Shown in pieces: positions 33,865-43,423 of a stretch of 64,000 nucleotides of DNA. The position numbers were made by a program, and so were the translations under genes. Position 1 is the stretch's first letter. Every line of letters starts with the position of its first letter. The notes under the pieces are model-generated. The model was not told the origin of the DNA and did not search any database. It worked only from the letters and a program-made list of their open reading frames with translations. Source of the stretch: Sphingobacterium faecale (lineage in GTDB: Bacteria; Bacteroidota; Bacteroidia; Sphingobacteriales; Sphingobacteriaceae); NCBI RefSeq assembly GCF_016746095.1, contig NZ_JAERTY010000008.1, forward strand, positions 124,001-188,000, written 5' to 3'.

Positions 33865-34601
33865 CGTTCCAGATTAAGGCTGTGGCCGTCCCATACAGCG
33901 TAGGTATAATAATTGATCCATTCCCCCAAATTGATGATCTTAGAACCAGCTCCTATTTCAAGCTCATAAGGAAAGTGTCGATGACCAAAAACAAAATAGT
34001 CGTAGTGCTGTGTTTTTAGTGCCTCCTTTGCGTATTGGATAAGCCACTCTTTATCTTCGCCCAAGAACTGCTCATCATTGCCATTGGAAATACGACTATG
34101 TTTGGACCATCTCTGCGCTATTCCTATACCCAGATTGGGATGTAGACGTGCAAAAAGCCATTGGCAGAAAGAACTCCTAAATATTTTCTTCAGAGTTTTG
34201 TATTTCCTGTCTCCAGGGCCCAGGCCATCCCCGTGGTGTACATAGCAGGTCTTGCCGTTTAGGTTCAGCACGAGTTCATTGTCTACAATAGTAGCTCCGA
34301 TTTCTTTTTTTAAATAGCCAAACATCCACATGTCGTGGTTGCCCTTAAAGAACGTTATTTTAATGCCCAGATCAGCCAGCTCGGCCAGCTTGCCAAGAAA
34401 TCGAATGTACCCCTTGGGAACGACAGTACGGTATTCGAACCAGAAATCAAATACATCTCCTACCAGATAAAGCTCGGAGGCATCCTGTTTGATATGGTCA
34501 AGCCATTTCACAATTTCTCTTTCCCGACTCTCGGACTGTTCCCTAGGGTAAGAGCCCAGGTGAAAATCGGAAGCGAAATATATTCTTTTAGCAATTTGCA
34601 T
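33852..34601 (-). CDS. lpxH: UDP-2,3-diacylglucosamine diphosphatase
   Basis: A 249-residue calcineurin-like phosphoesterase of lipid A synthesis, which forms 2,3-diacylglucosamine 1-phosphate. The metal-site motifs are all seen: SDFHLG near residue 10, GDVFDFWFEY, FKGNHDMWMF, HHGDGLGPGDRKYK and FGHRHFP. The Bacteroidetes-type LpxH often has this length. It acts at the inner face of the cytoplasmic membrane. It is divergent from the prolyl oligopeptidase gene. Confidence 0.88.
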   Translation of the reverse strand: MQIAKRIYFASDFHLGSYPREQSESREREIVKWLDHIKQDASELYLVGDVFDFWFEYRTVVPKGYIRFLGKLAELADLGIKITFFKGNHDMWMFGYLKKEIGATIVDNELVLNLNGKTCYVHHGDGLGPGDRKYKTLKKIFRSSFCQWLFARLHPNLGIGIAQRWSKHSRISNGNDEQFLGEDKEWLIQYAKEALKTQHYDYFVFGHRHFPYELEIGAGSKIINLGEWINYYTYAVWDGHSLNLERWNS

Positions 34602-34646
34602 GTTGGTGTAAAACTACCAAAATGCCCTGATTTTACAAACAGCTTT

Positions 34647-34669
34647 CCGGAGCAGCATTGCTGCTCCGG
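34647..34669. repeat. Strong GC-rich hairpin between divergent genes
   Basis: CCGGAGCAGC-ATT-GCTGCTCCGG is a perfect 10-base stem. It lies between the divergent lpxH and prolyl oligopeptidase genes, where a terminator is not expected, and has no T tract. Confidence 0.6.
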
Positions 34670-34774
34670 TCTGATCAGGTACTGTGAATTGCCTGTAAGA
34701 CGTTCTCCGAATAGCCTATGAAAGTTTTAAAGCCAGAAATATTTCGTTAGTTTTGTTAGAAACAATGATCGATT

Positions 34775-36922
34775 ATGACAAAAAATATTGGTTTTATGAT
34801 GCTGTCCATGGCATTGGTAGCATGTCAACAAAATAAACAGATTGACTCCGTGAAAGATATTACACTACAACCGTATCCGGTCTCCGAAAAGGTCGACCAA
34901 AAGGATGATTTTTTTGGGATTACAGTAGAAGATCCTTATCGTTGGCTTGAAGACGACATGTCCGACAAGACTAAGGCGTGGGTAGCGGCTGAGAATGAAG
35001 TAACACAGCATTACCTCAAACAGATCCCTTTTCGGGAAGCCATCACACAGCGCTTGGAGAAATTATGGAATTATGAGAAATATTCAGCTCCGTTTGTAGA
35101 AGGTGACTATACTTATTTTTATAAAAATGATGGTTTGCAAAATCAGTCCGTACTCTACCGTAAAAAAGGTGATGAGGGTACAGAGGAAGTCTTTTTGGAT
35201 CCGAACAAGTTTTCTACAGATGGTACCACGTCTTTAGCTGATATCAACTTTAGTAAAGACGGATCGCTCGTGGCATATCAGATATCCGAGGGTGGTTCGG
35301 ATTGGCGCAAGGTCATTGTATTACATGCTGCAGACAAAAGTGTGGTAGGAGATACCTTGATCGATGTCAAATTCAGTGGCCTCGCATGGCGCGGGAATGA
35401 AGGGTTCTACTACAGTTCCTATGACAAACCTAAATCGGGCTCTGCACTTTCAGCGATGACCGATCAGCATAAGCTTTATTTTCATAAACTGAATACCGCA
35501 CAAGCCGCGGATGAATTGGTATTTGGTGGCGAGAAGACACCACGACGCTATATCGGTGCAGGCTTGACTGAAGACGAGCGTTTCCTTGTAGTAACAGCGG
35601 CCAATACCACTTCAGGCAACGAGTTGTATGTCAAAGATCTCGCTGATACGACAGCGGATTTCGTTACCATTGTGGACAATTTTGAGAAAAATCATGCTGT
35701 CTTAGACAATGATGGCGATCGTTTTATTATTTATACGGAGCTGGGCGCACCCAATGGTAAGATCGTAGAAACAGTGCTTGCTGATCCGAAACCAGAGGGG
35801 TGGAAAGATCTGATCGCTGAGACTGAAAATGTGTTACGCCCTTCTATAGGAGGTGGTAAGATTTTTGCTTCTTATTTGAAAGATGCAACTTCATTGGTAC
35901 AGCAGTATGACCGTGAGGGAAAATTGGAGCGTGAGATTACATTGCCAGGTGTAGGTACTGCCAGTGGATTCGCTGCCAAAAAAGCGGATAAATCCCTTTA
36001 TTATAGCTTTACCTCTTATGTTAACCCCGGGACGATATACAGCTATGATATCGCTTCTGGCAAATCTGCTGTCTATAAAAAGTCGGCGATTCAATTTGAT
36101 CCGTCCCAGTACGAATCCAAGCAGGTATTTTACACTTCTAAAGACGGAACAAAAGTACCTATGATCATCACGCACAAAAAAGGAGTCAAATTAGACGGTA
36201 CCAACCCAACGTTGCTGTATGGCTATGGTGGGTTTAATATCAGCCTTACGCCATCATTCAGCACGGCGAATATTATTCTCTTGGAGCAAGGCGGCATATA
36301 TGCCGTAGCAAACTTGAGAGGAGGAGGCGAATATGGGGAAAATTGGCATGTCGCCGGTACAAAAATGAAAAAACAGAATGTTTTCGATGACTTTATCGCT
36401 GCTGGAGAATATCTTATCCATGAAAAATATACCTCTTCTGAGAAGCTTGCTATTGCAGGAGGATCCAATGGAGGTCTATTGGTCGGAGCATGTATGACCC
36501 AGCGACCTGAATTGTTTAAAGTAGCTTTTCCGGCCGTAGGGGTGTTGGATATGTTGCGTTACCATAAGTTTACAGCTGGTGCAGGTTGGGCATTTGACTA
36601 TGGGACGGCGGACGACAGCAAAGAGATGTTCGAGTATCTGTACAAATATTCTCCTTATCATGCGCTTAAAGCGAATACCGCCTATCCAGCAACTATGGTT
36701 ATGACGGCAGATCACGACGACCGGGTGGTTCCGGCCCACTCTTTCAAGTTTGCCGCACGTCTACAGGAGTATAATGTAGGAGACAATCCGGTATTGATCC
36801 GTATCGATACCAAAGCCGGACACGGAGCCGGTAAATCAACGGCTATGCAGATTGCCGAGCACGCGGACAAATGGGCATTTATGTTCCAAAATATGGGAAT
36901 GAGCTATAGTGAAATTAAGTAA
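34775..36922 (+). CDS. Prolyl oligopeptidase family lipoprotein (S9A)
   Basis: A 715-residue protein. A short lipoprotein signal peptide ends in LVAC (Cys17). The N-terminal beta-propeller part starts with DPYRWLEDD, and the hydrolase domain carries Ser in GGSNGGLLVG, Asp in DHDDRVVPAHS and His in GHGAGKS. S9A enzymes cleave short proline-containing peptides; export to the periplasm or outer membrane is expected. The Crp-type gene follows after 5 bases on the same strand. Confidence 0.92.
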   Translation: MTKNIGFMMLSMALVACQQNKQIDSVKDITLQPYPVSEKVDQKDDFFGITVEDPYRWLEDDMSDKTKAWVAAENEVTQHYLKQIPFREAITQRLEKLWNYEKYSAPFVEGDYTYFYKNDGLQNQSVLYRKKGDEGTEEVFLDPNKFSTDGTTSLADINFSKDGSLVAYQISEGGSDWRKVIVLHAADKSVVGDTLIDVKFSGLAWRGNEGFYYSSYDKPKSGSALSAMTDQHKLYFHKLNTAQAADELVFGGEKTPRRYIGAGLTEDERFLVVTAANTTSGNELYVKDLADTTADFVTIVDNFEKNHAVLDNDGDRFIIYTELGAPNGKIVETVLADPKPEGWKDLIAETENVLRPSIGGGKIFASYLKDATSLVQQYDREGKLEREITLPGVGTASGFAAKKADKSLYYSFTSYVNPGTIYSYDIASGKSAVYKKSAIQFDPSQYESKQVFYTSKDGTKVPMIITHKKGVKLDGTNPTLLYGYGGFNISLTPSFSTANIILLEQGGIYAVANLRGGGEYGENWHVAGTKMKKQNVFDDFIAAGEYLIHEKYTSSEKLAIAGGSNGGLLVGACMTQRPELFKVAFPAVGVLDMLRYHKFTAGAGWAFDYGTADDSKEMFEYLYKYSPYHALKANTAYPATMVMTADHDDRVVPAHSFKFAARLQEYNVGDNPVLIRIDTKAGHGAGKSTAMQIAEHADKWAFMFQNMGMSYSEIK

Positions 36923-36927
36923 TACCC

Positions 36928-37497
36928 ATGGTTGATCATCTTATAAAACACATCAACAGTATCACCCCACTGTCGGCAGAGGAAGAAAGTATCGTTGTAG
37001 AACTGGTGCGTGAAAAGACATTGGTGCGGAAGCAATTTTTGCATCGTGCTGGTGAAATTGCCCAATATTCTGCTTTTGTGGTGGAGGGGTGTTTACGGTC
37101 TTATGCCGTTGATCGAAATGGCTTTGAACATATTTTGCAATTTGCTCCGGCGAATTGGTGGATATCAGATATGTATTCTTTTGTAAAAAGTCAGCCCAGC
37201 GAATTGAACATTGATGCCTTACTGGAAACGAAAGTTTTGTTGTTGAGCCGCTCTTGTCAAGTCAGTATTTTTGATCGTATTCCCAAATTGGAAAGATATT
37301 TTAGAATTCTAACGGAAAATGCACTGGCAGCGAGCAACCTTCGAACGATAAATTACCTCAGTCTTCCGGCCAAGGTCAGGTACGAGAAGTTTTGTACGAT
37401 GTACCCTACGCTGATCAATACGATATCTCAAAAATCGGTCGCCTCTTATATAGGCATCACGCCGGAGTTTCTCAGCAAGCTGAGAGGCGAATACTAG
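36928..37497 (+). CDS. Crp/Fnr family transcriptional regulator
   Basis: A 189-residue regulator with a CNB-type barrel (FLHRAGEIAQYSAFVVEGCLR) and a C-terminal HTH (SQKSVASYIGITPEFLSKLRG). The HTH ends the protein with no tail. It starts five bases after the S9A peptidase gene and may be co-transcribed with it. A strong terminator follows its stop. Confidence 0.83.
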   Translation: MVDHLIKHINSITPLSAEEESIVVELVREKTLVRKQFLHRAGEIAQYSAFVVEGCLRSYAVDRNGFEHILQFAPANWWISDMYSFVKSQPSELNIDALLETKVLLLSRSCQVSIFDRIPKLERYFRILTENALAASNLRTINYLSLPAKVRYEKFCTMYPTLINTISQKSVASYIGITPEFLSKLRGEY

Positions 37498-37501
37498 ATT
37501 C

Positions 37502-37538
37502 AAAAATGGGCTGCCTTACTCCAAGGTAGCCCATTTTT
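37502..37538 (+). terminator. Intrinsic terminator
   Basis: A 16-base stem AAAAATGGGCTGCCTT / AAGGTAGCCCATTTTT with one G-T pair and loop ACTCC, ending in six T residues. Confidence 0.92.
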
Positions 37539-37679
37539 TCAAGAGCGCTCCCGATAACATGGGGATCGGTTCATGTCTGTTGGTGATTCAATAACATTAT
37601 GAAAGTTTTATTAATCTATATTAAGAATGGTGTGGCCTGTTACTGCGTATATTTGTAATACACAATAAAAGGAGGAAAA

Positions 37680-38393
37680 ATGGCACATACAGTTTTGTAC
37701 AGATCCGATAGTCGGGGACATGCTGATCATGGTTGGTTAAAGAGTGCGCACACATTTAGCTTTGCAGGATATTATGATCCTGAACGCATTCATTTTGGTG
37801 CGCTCCGCGTGTTCAACGACGATTATGTAACTGGAGGCAACGGCTTTGGCCGGCATCCGCATGATAACATGGAGATTATATCCATTCCATTGGAAGGCGA
37901 GCTGGCGCATCAGGATAGCATGGGTAACAGTGGTACGATACAGCCTGGCGAGATTCAGGTTATGAGCGCAGGAACGGGCATACAGCACAGCGAGTTTAAT
38001 GCAAGCGAAACCGATCCTGTAAAATTTTTACAAATCTGGTTGTTTCCCAACCAACAGAATGTGGAACCCCGTTACGATCAGATCCGTTTAGATCCGGAAA
38101 ATAGGAAAAACAGATTTCAACAGCTTGTCTCGCCTGATCCGAATGATGAAGGTGCTTGGATACATCAGGACGCGTGGTTTCATATGGTTGATTTAGATCA
38201 AGACAAAGAGGTCGAGTATGTATGGAAAGCAAAAGGCAATGGCGTCTTCTTATTTGTCCTGGAAGGAGCAATTGAAGTCGAAGGAAGTGTACTGTCGAGA
38301 AGAGATGCTATAGGTGTTACCGAGGCAGATCGTATGACAATACGTGCTACGAAGGGAAGTTCCTTATTGCTTATTGAAGTTCCTATGCTTTAA
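37680..38393 (+). CDS. Pirin family protein
   Basis: A 237-residue bicupin protein. The N-terminal cupin holds the metal site in GRHPHDNMEIISIPLEG and the HSEFN segment. The closest characterised type is YhhW, which acts as quercetin 2,3-dioxygenase in vitro; the physiological substrate is unknown. AGGAGG six bases before the ATG is one of the clearer ribosome binding sites in the window. The gene stands alone between two terminators. Confidence 0.88.
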   Translation: MAHTVLYRSDSRGHADHGWLKSAHTFSFAGYYDPERIHFGALRVFNDDYVTGGNGFGRHPHDNMEIISIPLEGELAHQDSMGNSGTIQPGEIQVMSAGTGIQHSEFNASETDPVKFLQIWLFPNQQNVEPRYDQIRLDPENRKNRFQQLVSPDPNDEGAWIHQDAWFHMVDLDQDKEVEYVWKAKGNGVFLFVLEGAIEVEGSVLSRRDAIGVTEADRMTIRATKGSSLLLIEVPML

Positions 38394-38416
38394 AGAGACA
38401 AAAGATTTGATGTAGT

Positions 38417-38448
38417 AAAACAGAGGCTGCTTTTATAGCCTCTGTTTT
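38417..38448 (+). terminator. Intrinsic terminator after the pirin gene
   Basis: AAAACAGAGGCT / AGCCTCTGTTTT gives a 12-base stem with loop GCTTTTAT. Confidence 0.88.
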
Positions 38449-38611
38449 CGTAAAATGTCTTTTCTATAACATAGCATTAGTACAAATTTTATAAATTTAG
38501 CGCAACCGACAAACAATGCTTTTTCAATCTTGTTTCTGTTAGGAGAAGGAGGGATGACAGGAACCCACAGAAAGCATATGATGTTTACTTCTAAAAAATA
38601 AAAAAATACTA

Positions 38612-40081
38612 ATGAGAACAGGTCTATTGCTATTGTTTCTTGCCGTGTTGCACATCAGCTTTACGAGAGCGGCTGCAGAAGTGCATAGCGTAGATTCATT
38701 ACCGGCGTCGGCAATTGATTCCGTTGTATTTCCCCGGCCGTTATGGAAACCTATAGATTTGAAGATTCAAGATTCGTTGATCAGACCGCTTGATCCGAAG
38801 CGTCCCAAGCATTTTTGGCGAGCCGGTACAGAGTGGTTCTTGACCCAGGCTTTTCCGGCAACCTTTAACCGTTTTATAACCAAAGATCCCTATTCCTATA
38901 TCACGTTCAAGAATTTCATTCAGCATCAGCGACTAAGTGCTTGGGATTGGGATGATAATCAATTTACGACAAATCAGATCGACCATCCTTATCACGGTCA
39001 GCTGTACTTTAATGCCTTCCGAAGCAATGGATATAATTTTTACCAATCCAGTATAGCGACATTTGCAGGCTCTTATATCTGGGAGACGGCAGGGGAGACA
39101 CAGCACCCTGCAATCAATGATCTGGTCAATACGACCTTTGGCGGAATTATTCTGGGGGAGATGACCCATCGGGTATCCCGTAATATCTTGGCCCGGAGTC
39201 GGCATGGGCATAACGTTGTGGGCAATGAGATTGTGGCACTATTGGTAAATCCGGTCAATAGTCTGAATCGTTTACTCGATGGCAAATGGGGTAAGCGTGT
39301 AGATGATTATTATCTGGTTGACTCTTCGGTGATCAGTGCAGAGATTGATGCTGGATTTAGGCGTTTCGATGCTAAGGAAGGAGATTTTTTATCTAAGGGG
39401 AAAGATTCTTTTTATACCAGGTTACGCTTTAAGTACAGTAACGGTGAGCACAATTATAAGCGACCTTTTGATCAGTTTTCGGTCAATCTTGAAGTGGGGA
39501 GTGGTGACAGTACTTTTATCAATGCCGTCAATGTGCATGCGCTACTGTATGGTGCCAAATTCTTTAAAACGAAGAAAGGAGATCATTTCGGAACTCTGAA
39601 TGCACACTACGATTTTTATAATAACGATGCTTTTTTCTATGGAGCACAGAGTTTAAACTATAACTGGCTGTCCGAGTTTACTTACAAAAAAAATAATAAG
39701 CTGAATCTAAGTCTGGGGGTAGGGGCTGTTCTTTTGGCAGCAGTGCCTGATCCCTATTTGTTGTACGGTGCCAGTCGTAATTATAACTATGGATCTGGAG
39801 CCTCTTATCGTTTTAAAGGGGAGCTCAGTCTATTGAACCGACTGTTATTTACAACAGATTACAATGGCGGTATTTTTTATACGATCAGCGGTACCCCGTC
39901 TTATTACATCTTGCATGCAGGTACTGTCGAGGGCAGTTTACGTGTTTTCAAACGATGGTCCATTAACCTACGATCAGGCTATTTCTCCCTTCAAGGCGAA
40001 TTCAGAGACGAAAAGTATCCCGATTTTTATCGGGAATTTCCGTTTGGATCGGTTTCCATCGGCTATAATATCCGGTTTTAG
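38612..40081 (+). CDS. DUF3943 domain outer-membrane-type protein
   Basis: A 489-residue protein with a signal peptide (about 1-21). The middle has the DUF3943 pattern (NQIDHPYHGQLYFNAFRSN, GGIILGEMTHRVSR, GNEIVALLVNP). The C-terminal half is amphipathic strands ending in IGYNIRF, an aromatic terminus like that of outer-membrane barrels. Its function is unknown. The last four bases overlap the convergent GNAT gene. Confidence 0.78.
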   Translation: MRTGLLLLFLAVLHISFTRAAAEVHSVDSLPASAIDSVVFPRPLWKPIDLKIQDSLIRPLDPKRPKHFWRAGTEWFLTQAFPATFNRFITKDPYSYITFKNFIQHQRLSAWDWDDNQFTTNQIDHPYHGQLYFNAFRSNGYNFYQSSIATFAGSYIWETAGETQHPAINDLVNTTFGGIILGEMTHRVSRNILARSRHGHNVVGNEIVALLVNPVNSLNRLLDGKWGKRVDDYYLVDSSVISAEIDAGFRRFDAKEGDFLSKGKDSFYTRLRFKYSNGEHNYKRPFDQFSVNLEVGSGDSTFINAVNVHALLYGAKFFKTKKGDHFGTLNAHYDFYNNDAFFYGAQSLNYNWLSEFTYKKNNKLNLSLGVGAVLLAAVPDPYLLYGASRNYNYGSGASYRFKGELSLLNRLLFTTDYNGGIFYTISGTPSYYILHAGTVEGSLRVFKRWSINLRSGYFSLQGEFRDEKYPDFYREFPFGSVSIGYNIRF

Positions 40082-40638
40082 GCCTGACGGTATTGCATAT
40101 GTTCCATCCTTTTGCCAAAAATGGAGATCTCGCGCTGCACGACAAATCCCATTTTTTCGTATAGCCGTTTGGCATCTGGATTGTCAAAATCGACAAGCAA
40201 TCCCAAGACCTCTTGTTTTTTGTGGACAAACTCATCAATTACGTAGTTGATGAGTAGTTTGCCAATACCTTTTCCTTGGGCCAACGAACTTACCGCTATA
40301 GTATCCAGGTATATTTCTCCAGCCTGGGTTTCGTTGGCAACCTGGTAATCTATGGCGTAGCGGGTTTTGATATGCGCTAAAACCGGTTTGCGTAGCGCTT
40401 CGAGTTGTGCGCCTGGATACAGGCATATCTGTCCCAATATCCCTTCTTTATCTTCCGCTACGAAAATATACTGATAGGAGTACTGGTTGTCTTCCCGTTG
40501 TATAAGATCGCTCAGAAAACGTTTGCCTTCTTCGAAGTCTTCTTTCCCAATAAACTGATATACGATTTCGGTCATCGCAAGTATCATCAGCCCTGCTATT
40601 TGCGAGGCATCTTCTTTATTTGCTTTACGGATCTGCAT
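40078..40638 (-). CDS. GNAT family N-acetyltransferase
   Basis: A 186-residue acetyltransferase with the acetyl-CoA loop in LDTIAVSSLAQGKGIGKLLINYV and motif B near LYEKMGFV. The N-terminal MQIRKANKEDASQIAGL is typical of the fold. The acceptor is unknown. It converges with the DUF3943 gene and lies upstream of the end of tig. Confidence 0.82.
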   Translation of the reverse strand: MQIRKANKEDASQIAGLMILAMTEIVYQFIGKEDFEEGKRFLSDLIQREDNQYSYQYIFVAEDKEGILGQICLYPGAQLEALRKPVLAHIKTRYAIDYQVANETQAGEIYLDTIAVSSLAQGKGIGKLLINYVIDEFVHKKQEVLGLLVDFDNPDAKRLYEKMGFVVQREISIFGKRMEHMQYRQA

Positions 40639-40670
40639 TTTTTTTGTTTTATTGTTATATCTATAAAAAA

Positions 40671-40694
40671 AGGGCCAACATACCTGTTAGCCCT
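40671..40694 (-). terminator. Intrinsic terminator of tig
   Basis: AGGGCCAACA-TACC-TGTTAGCCCT forms a 10-base stem with one wobble pair, followed on the minus strand by seven T residues. Confidence 0.85.
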
Positions 40695-40714
40695 TCTCTT
40701 ATCGTTAAGATTAC

Positions 40715-42052
40715 TTATTTGTTATCTAGTTTTTCAAACTTATCGTAATCTATTTTTTTCGATTTTGTCTTAACAGTAGTTTTCAAGTGATCAAAAACCT
40801 TAAGTGCTTTTACTTCTTCGAATAGGCGGTTTGCTTGCTCTCTATCCGATAGAAGCTGCATTGCAAACTGACCCAATTGCTCATCTGTAGGCTCTTCGTT
40901 GATGTTGTACATCTTGATTTGACCGTAGATACGCTCTTTTGCTAAGTCAACAACCTCGTCGTATTTAACTTCCAAGTTGTTTGCTGTAACGATTCTGTTC
41001 TCGATGATCGTCCATTTCAAGTTGTTCACGAAGTCTGCAAAACCTTCTTCGATTTCTTCCGCTGAAAGGTTAGGGTTAGTCGCCTGTAACCATCTTTTTA
41101 AGAAATCCTCTGGGAATTTAGCTTCTACTTTCTCCATACCAAAAGTGTACATATCGTTACGTAGCTTCTGCGCAGAGTTTTGCTTGAATAGGTTTTCTAC
41201 TTCTTCTTTTACTTTTTCGTTGAATTGCTCTTCAGTAGTTACTTCACCTTCTGGGAACAATTTGTCGAAGAACTCCTGATTTAGATCAGCTTCTTCTAAA
41301 CGGTTGATGTTCTGTACCGAAAGTTCGAATTTAGTTACATCAAGATTTTCAGCCTCTTCTTCGGTAATACCTAAGATACGAGCGATATCAGCAACTTTGA
41401 ATGCTTTTTTAATATCGATTTTAACTGTATCGTCTTTTTTAAGACCTACTAAAGATTTTTTAATTTTAGCGTCTTCGATTACATCCGTACGTACAGACGT
41501 AGTTTTTTCGATACCGTCTTCTTTTTCTTGTTTTAATGTCGCGTATAATACGTCACCTTCCTCAGAAACCTCTGGGTTAGTCATTTTACCGTAGCTGCGA
41601 CGTAAGTTTTTAGTGCGCTCGACTAATGTAGCATCATCAGCTTTGATATCATACTCAACAAACTCGGTCTCTGCTGTGAAAGGAATGTCAAAAATTGGAG
41701 CAAGACCAATCTCATAGTTGAAATTGAACGTGTCTTTGTAGTCCCAATTGTATTTGTTTTCATCTTCAGCATCTACTGGAAGAGGTTGTCCCAATACTTC
41801 AAGTTTCTCTTCTGTGATATAGGCTGAAATCTTTTCATTTACAACGCGGTTGATCTCATCAAATAAAATAGCTTTACCGTAAGTACGTCTAATATGACCT
41901 ACAGGTACCATTCCAGGACGGAATCCTGGTAATTTCGCTTTCTTTGCTTGATCTTTAATCGCTTTGTCGACTGCAGGATTATAATCTTCTGGTGTTAAAT
42001 CAACGCTGATTTTTGCGCTGATATCATCGATTTTCTGATGTGAAATGTTCAT
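40715..42052 (-). CDS. tig: Trigger factor
   Basis: A 445-residue ribosome-bound chaperone. The N-terminal ribosome-binding domain is clear (LTPEDYNPAVDKAIKDQ, and the signature stretch KLPGFRPGMVPVGHIRRTYG), followed by the middle domain around residues 150-250, with weak FKBP similarity as usual in Bacteroidetes, and the long helical C-terminal arms. It lies next to tRNA-Leu on the same strand. Confidence 0.93.
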   Translation of the reverse strand: MNISHQKIDDISAKISVDLTPEDYNPAVDKAIKDQAKKAKLPGFRPGMVPVGHIRRTYGKAILFDEINRVVNEKISAYITEEKLEVLGQPLPVDAEDENKYNWDYKDTFNFNYEIGLAPIFDIPFTAETEFVEYDIKADDATLVERTKNLRRSYGKMTNPEVSEEGDVLYATLKQEKEDGIEKTTSVRTDVIEDAKIKKSLVGLKKDDTVKIDIKKAFKVADIARILGITEEEAENLDVTKFELSVQNINRLEEADLNQEFFDKLFPEGEVTTEEQFNEKVKEEVENLFKQNSAQKLRNDMYTFGMEKVEAKFPEDFLKRWLQATNPNLSAEEIEEGFADFVNNLKWTIIENRIVTANNLEVKYDEVVDLAKERIYGQIKMYNINEEPTDEQLGQFAMQLLSDREQANRLFEEVKALKVFDHLKTTVKTKSKKIDYDKFEKLDNK

Positions 42053-42125
42053 ACTTTTCTTTAAGCGTTATTTTCGCATTATAAAAAAAATCCCCCCGAT
42101 GTATTTTGGTCGGGAGGATATCAAG

Positions 42126-42207
42126 TGCGGAAGAAGGGACTCGAACCCCCACGCCTTGCGGCGCCAGATCCTAAGTCTGGTGCGGCTACCAATTACGCCA
42201 CTTCCGC
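42126..42207 (-). tRNA. tRNA-Leu (TAG)
   Basis: 82 bases with acceptor GCGGAAG/CTTCCGC, anticodon loop CTTAGGA giving TAG, and a variable arm GGCGCCGCAAGGCG of the class II type. CCA is not encoded. Confidence 0.95.
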
Positions 42208-42438
42208 AGTTAGGATTTCTTTTGTGCTACAAAGATAGAACTCAAAACGATATTTGTCAAGCCTTTTTTAATAAAAAAAGCATTTATAGTTCACTTTTAT
42301 CTATAAACACCTAATATTCAGTTTGATTATTTTTAACGAAAAATAGATGATATAGTGTAATATCAGTAAGGAAAGCTTCATTCTACCTACTGCATGTTTT
42401 GTACTTGTCTTTTTGACCTCAAAAAAACACAGAAAAAA

Positions 42439-42486
42439 TTTGTTGGTATCAAATATTGTATGTTACTTTGAATATCAAAGTACTTT
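42439..42486 (+). promoter_or_regulatory. Promoter with operator of the winged-helix regulator (site 1)
   Basis: TTTG (42439-42442), 20 bases, then TTACTTTG (42463-42470) approximates a Bacteroidetes promoter. The palindrome TACTTTG-N5-CAAAGTA (42464-42482) overlaps its -7 element, five bases before the start codon. The same motif plus the following ACTTT recurs upstream of creD. Confidence 0.65.
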
Positions 42487-42487
42487 T

Positions 42488-43108
42488 ATGAGTCAACACG
42501 ATTTAATTAAGGAGATAGGACAGATCAGGTCGCTCATGGAGCGTTCCTCCAAATTCATGTCTATAAGCGGTCTTTCTGGTATTCTTATCGGAAGCTATGC
42601 TTTAATAGGTGCTTTCTTTGGCTATGTTACGGTATATGGTGCGCGTACCGATTTTAGATACCGGGACAACTATATTACGGATTCTGGTATAATCGGTAAG
42701 TTGATTCTCATTGCGGCAGTGGTGTTGTTGGCATCTGTGCTTACGGCTTTTCTGATGGCCAGGCATAAGGCTAGAAAGAACAAGCAGACAATTTGGAATG
42801 CGACCAGCAAAGGATTGCTTATAGCAACGGCCATTCCTTTATTGACAGGAGGCGTGTTCTCGATGCTGTTAATATATAAAGGAGCATATGGTCTTATCGC
42901 TTCTTCCTTATTGATTTTTTATGGACTGGCATTGAGTGCAGCAAGTAGCTTTACTTTTAGAGAAGCCAGGTGGCTTGGTATTATGGATATTCTATTGGGA
43001 TTATTCGCTTTGGCATTTCCAGGTTATGGTCTTTGGTTCTGGGCAACGGGATTTGGCCTATTGCATATTGTTTACGGAATTATAGTACATCAACGTTACG
43101 AGAAGTGA
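42488..43108 (+). CDS. Membrane protein cotranscribed with winged-helix regulator
   Basis: A 206-residue inner-membrane protein with about five to six helices, e.g. ISGLSGILIGSYALIGAFFG and LILIAAVVLLASVLTAFL. The ORF could start 25 codons earlier, but that would put the operator inside the gene; the ATG at 42488 gives the usual MSQHDLIKEIGQIRSLMERS start. It overlaps the regulator gene at GTGA. It may sense or modulate the regulator, which is inference. Confidence 0.72.
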   Translation: MSQHDLIKEIGQIRSLMERSSKFMSISGLSGILIGSYALIGAFFGYVTVYGARTDFRYRDNYITDSGIIGKLILIAAVVLLASVLTAFLMARHKARKNKQTIWNATSKGLLIATAIPLLTGGVFSMLLIYKGAYGLIASSLLIFYGLALSAASSFTFREARWLGIMDILLGLFALAFPGYGLWFWATGFGLLHIVYGIIVHQRYEK

Positions 43109-43407
43109 GTTTAGATCTATCCCTATACGATAAAGTGCTGGAAAATCGTGTCCGTTTGCAGATCATGAGTGTATTGGTCGCTAATGAACATTACGATTTT
43201 AATGCTTTAAAAGAACTCCTGCAGGTTACAGATGGCAATCTCGCTTCTAATCTCAAGAGTCTGGAAAAGGAGGGATACCTTATTGTAGAGAAAAGTTTTG
43301 TGGATAGAAAACCCAATACCAAATATATCCGTACCGACAAAGGACAAAAAGCCTTTGAAAATCATTTGACAGCATTGGAAAATTTGATCAAGCAGCAGTA
43401 TAAATAA
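43105..43407 (+). CDS. Winged-helix transcriptional regulator (HTH_34 type)
   Basis: A 100-residue DNA-binding protein: NRVRLQIMSVL, then the recognition helix region LKELLQVTDGNLASNLKSLEK, and the wing EGYLIVEKSFVDRKPNTKYI. This matches PF13601-type MarR/ArsR-like regulators. The start is GTG, overlapping the stop of the membrane protein gene in GTGA. Identical-type operators lie upstream of its own operon and of creD, so autoregulation and control of creD are likely. Confidence 0.85.
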   Translation: MSLDLSLYDKVLENRVRLQIMSVLVANEHYDFNALKELLQVTDGNLASNLKSLEKEGYLIVEKSFVDRKPNTKYIRTDKGQKAFENHLTALENLIKQQYK

Positions 43408-43423
43408 ATTTTTTTGCCTACCA

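Noticed and set aside
34335..34721. Open frame opposite lpxH and across its promoter region
   Set aside because: It is antisense to a clear lpxH motif region and shows no recognisable domain.
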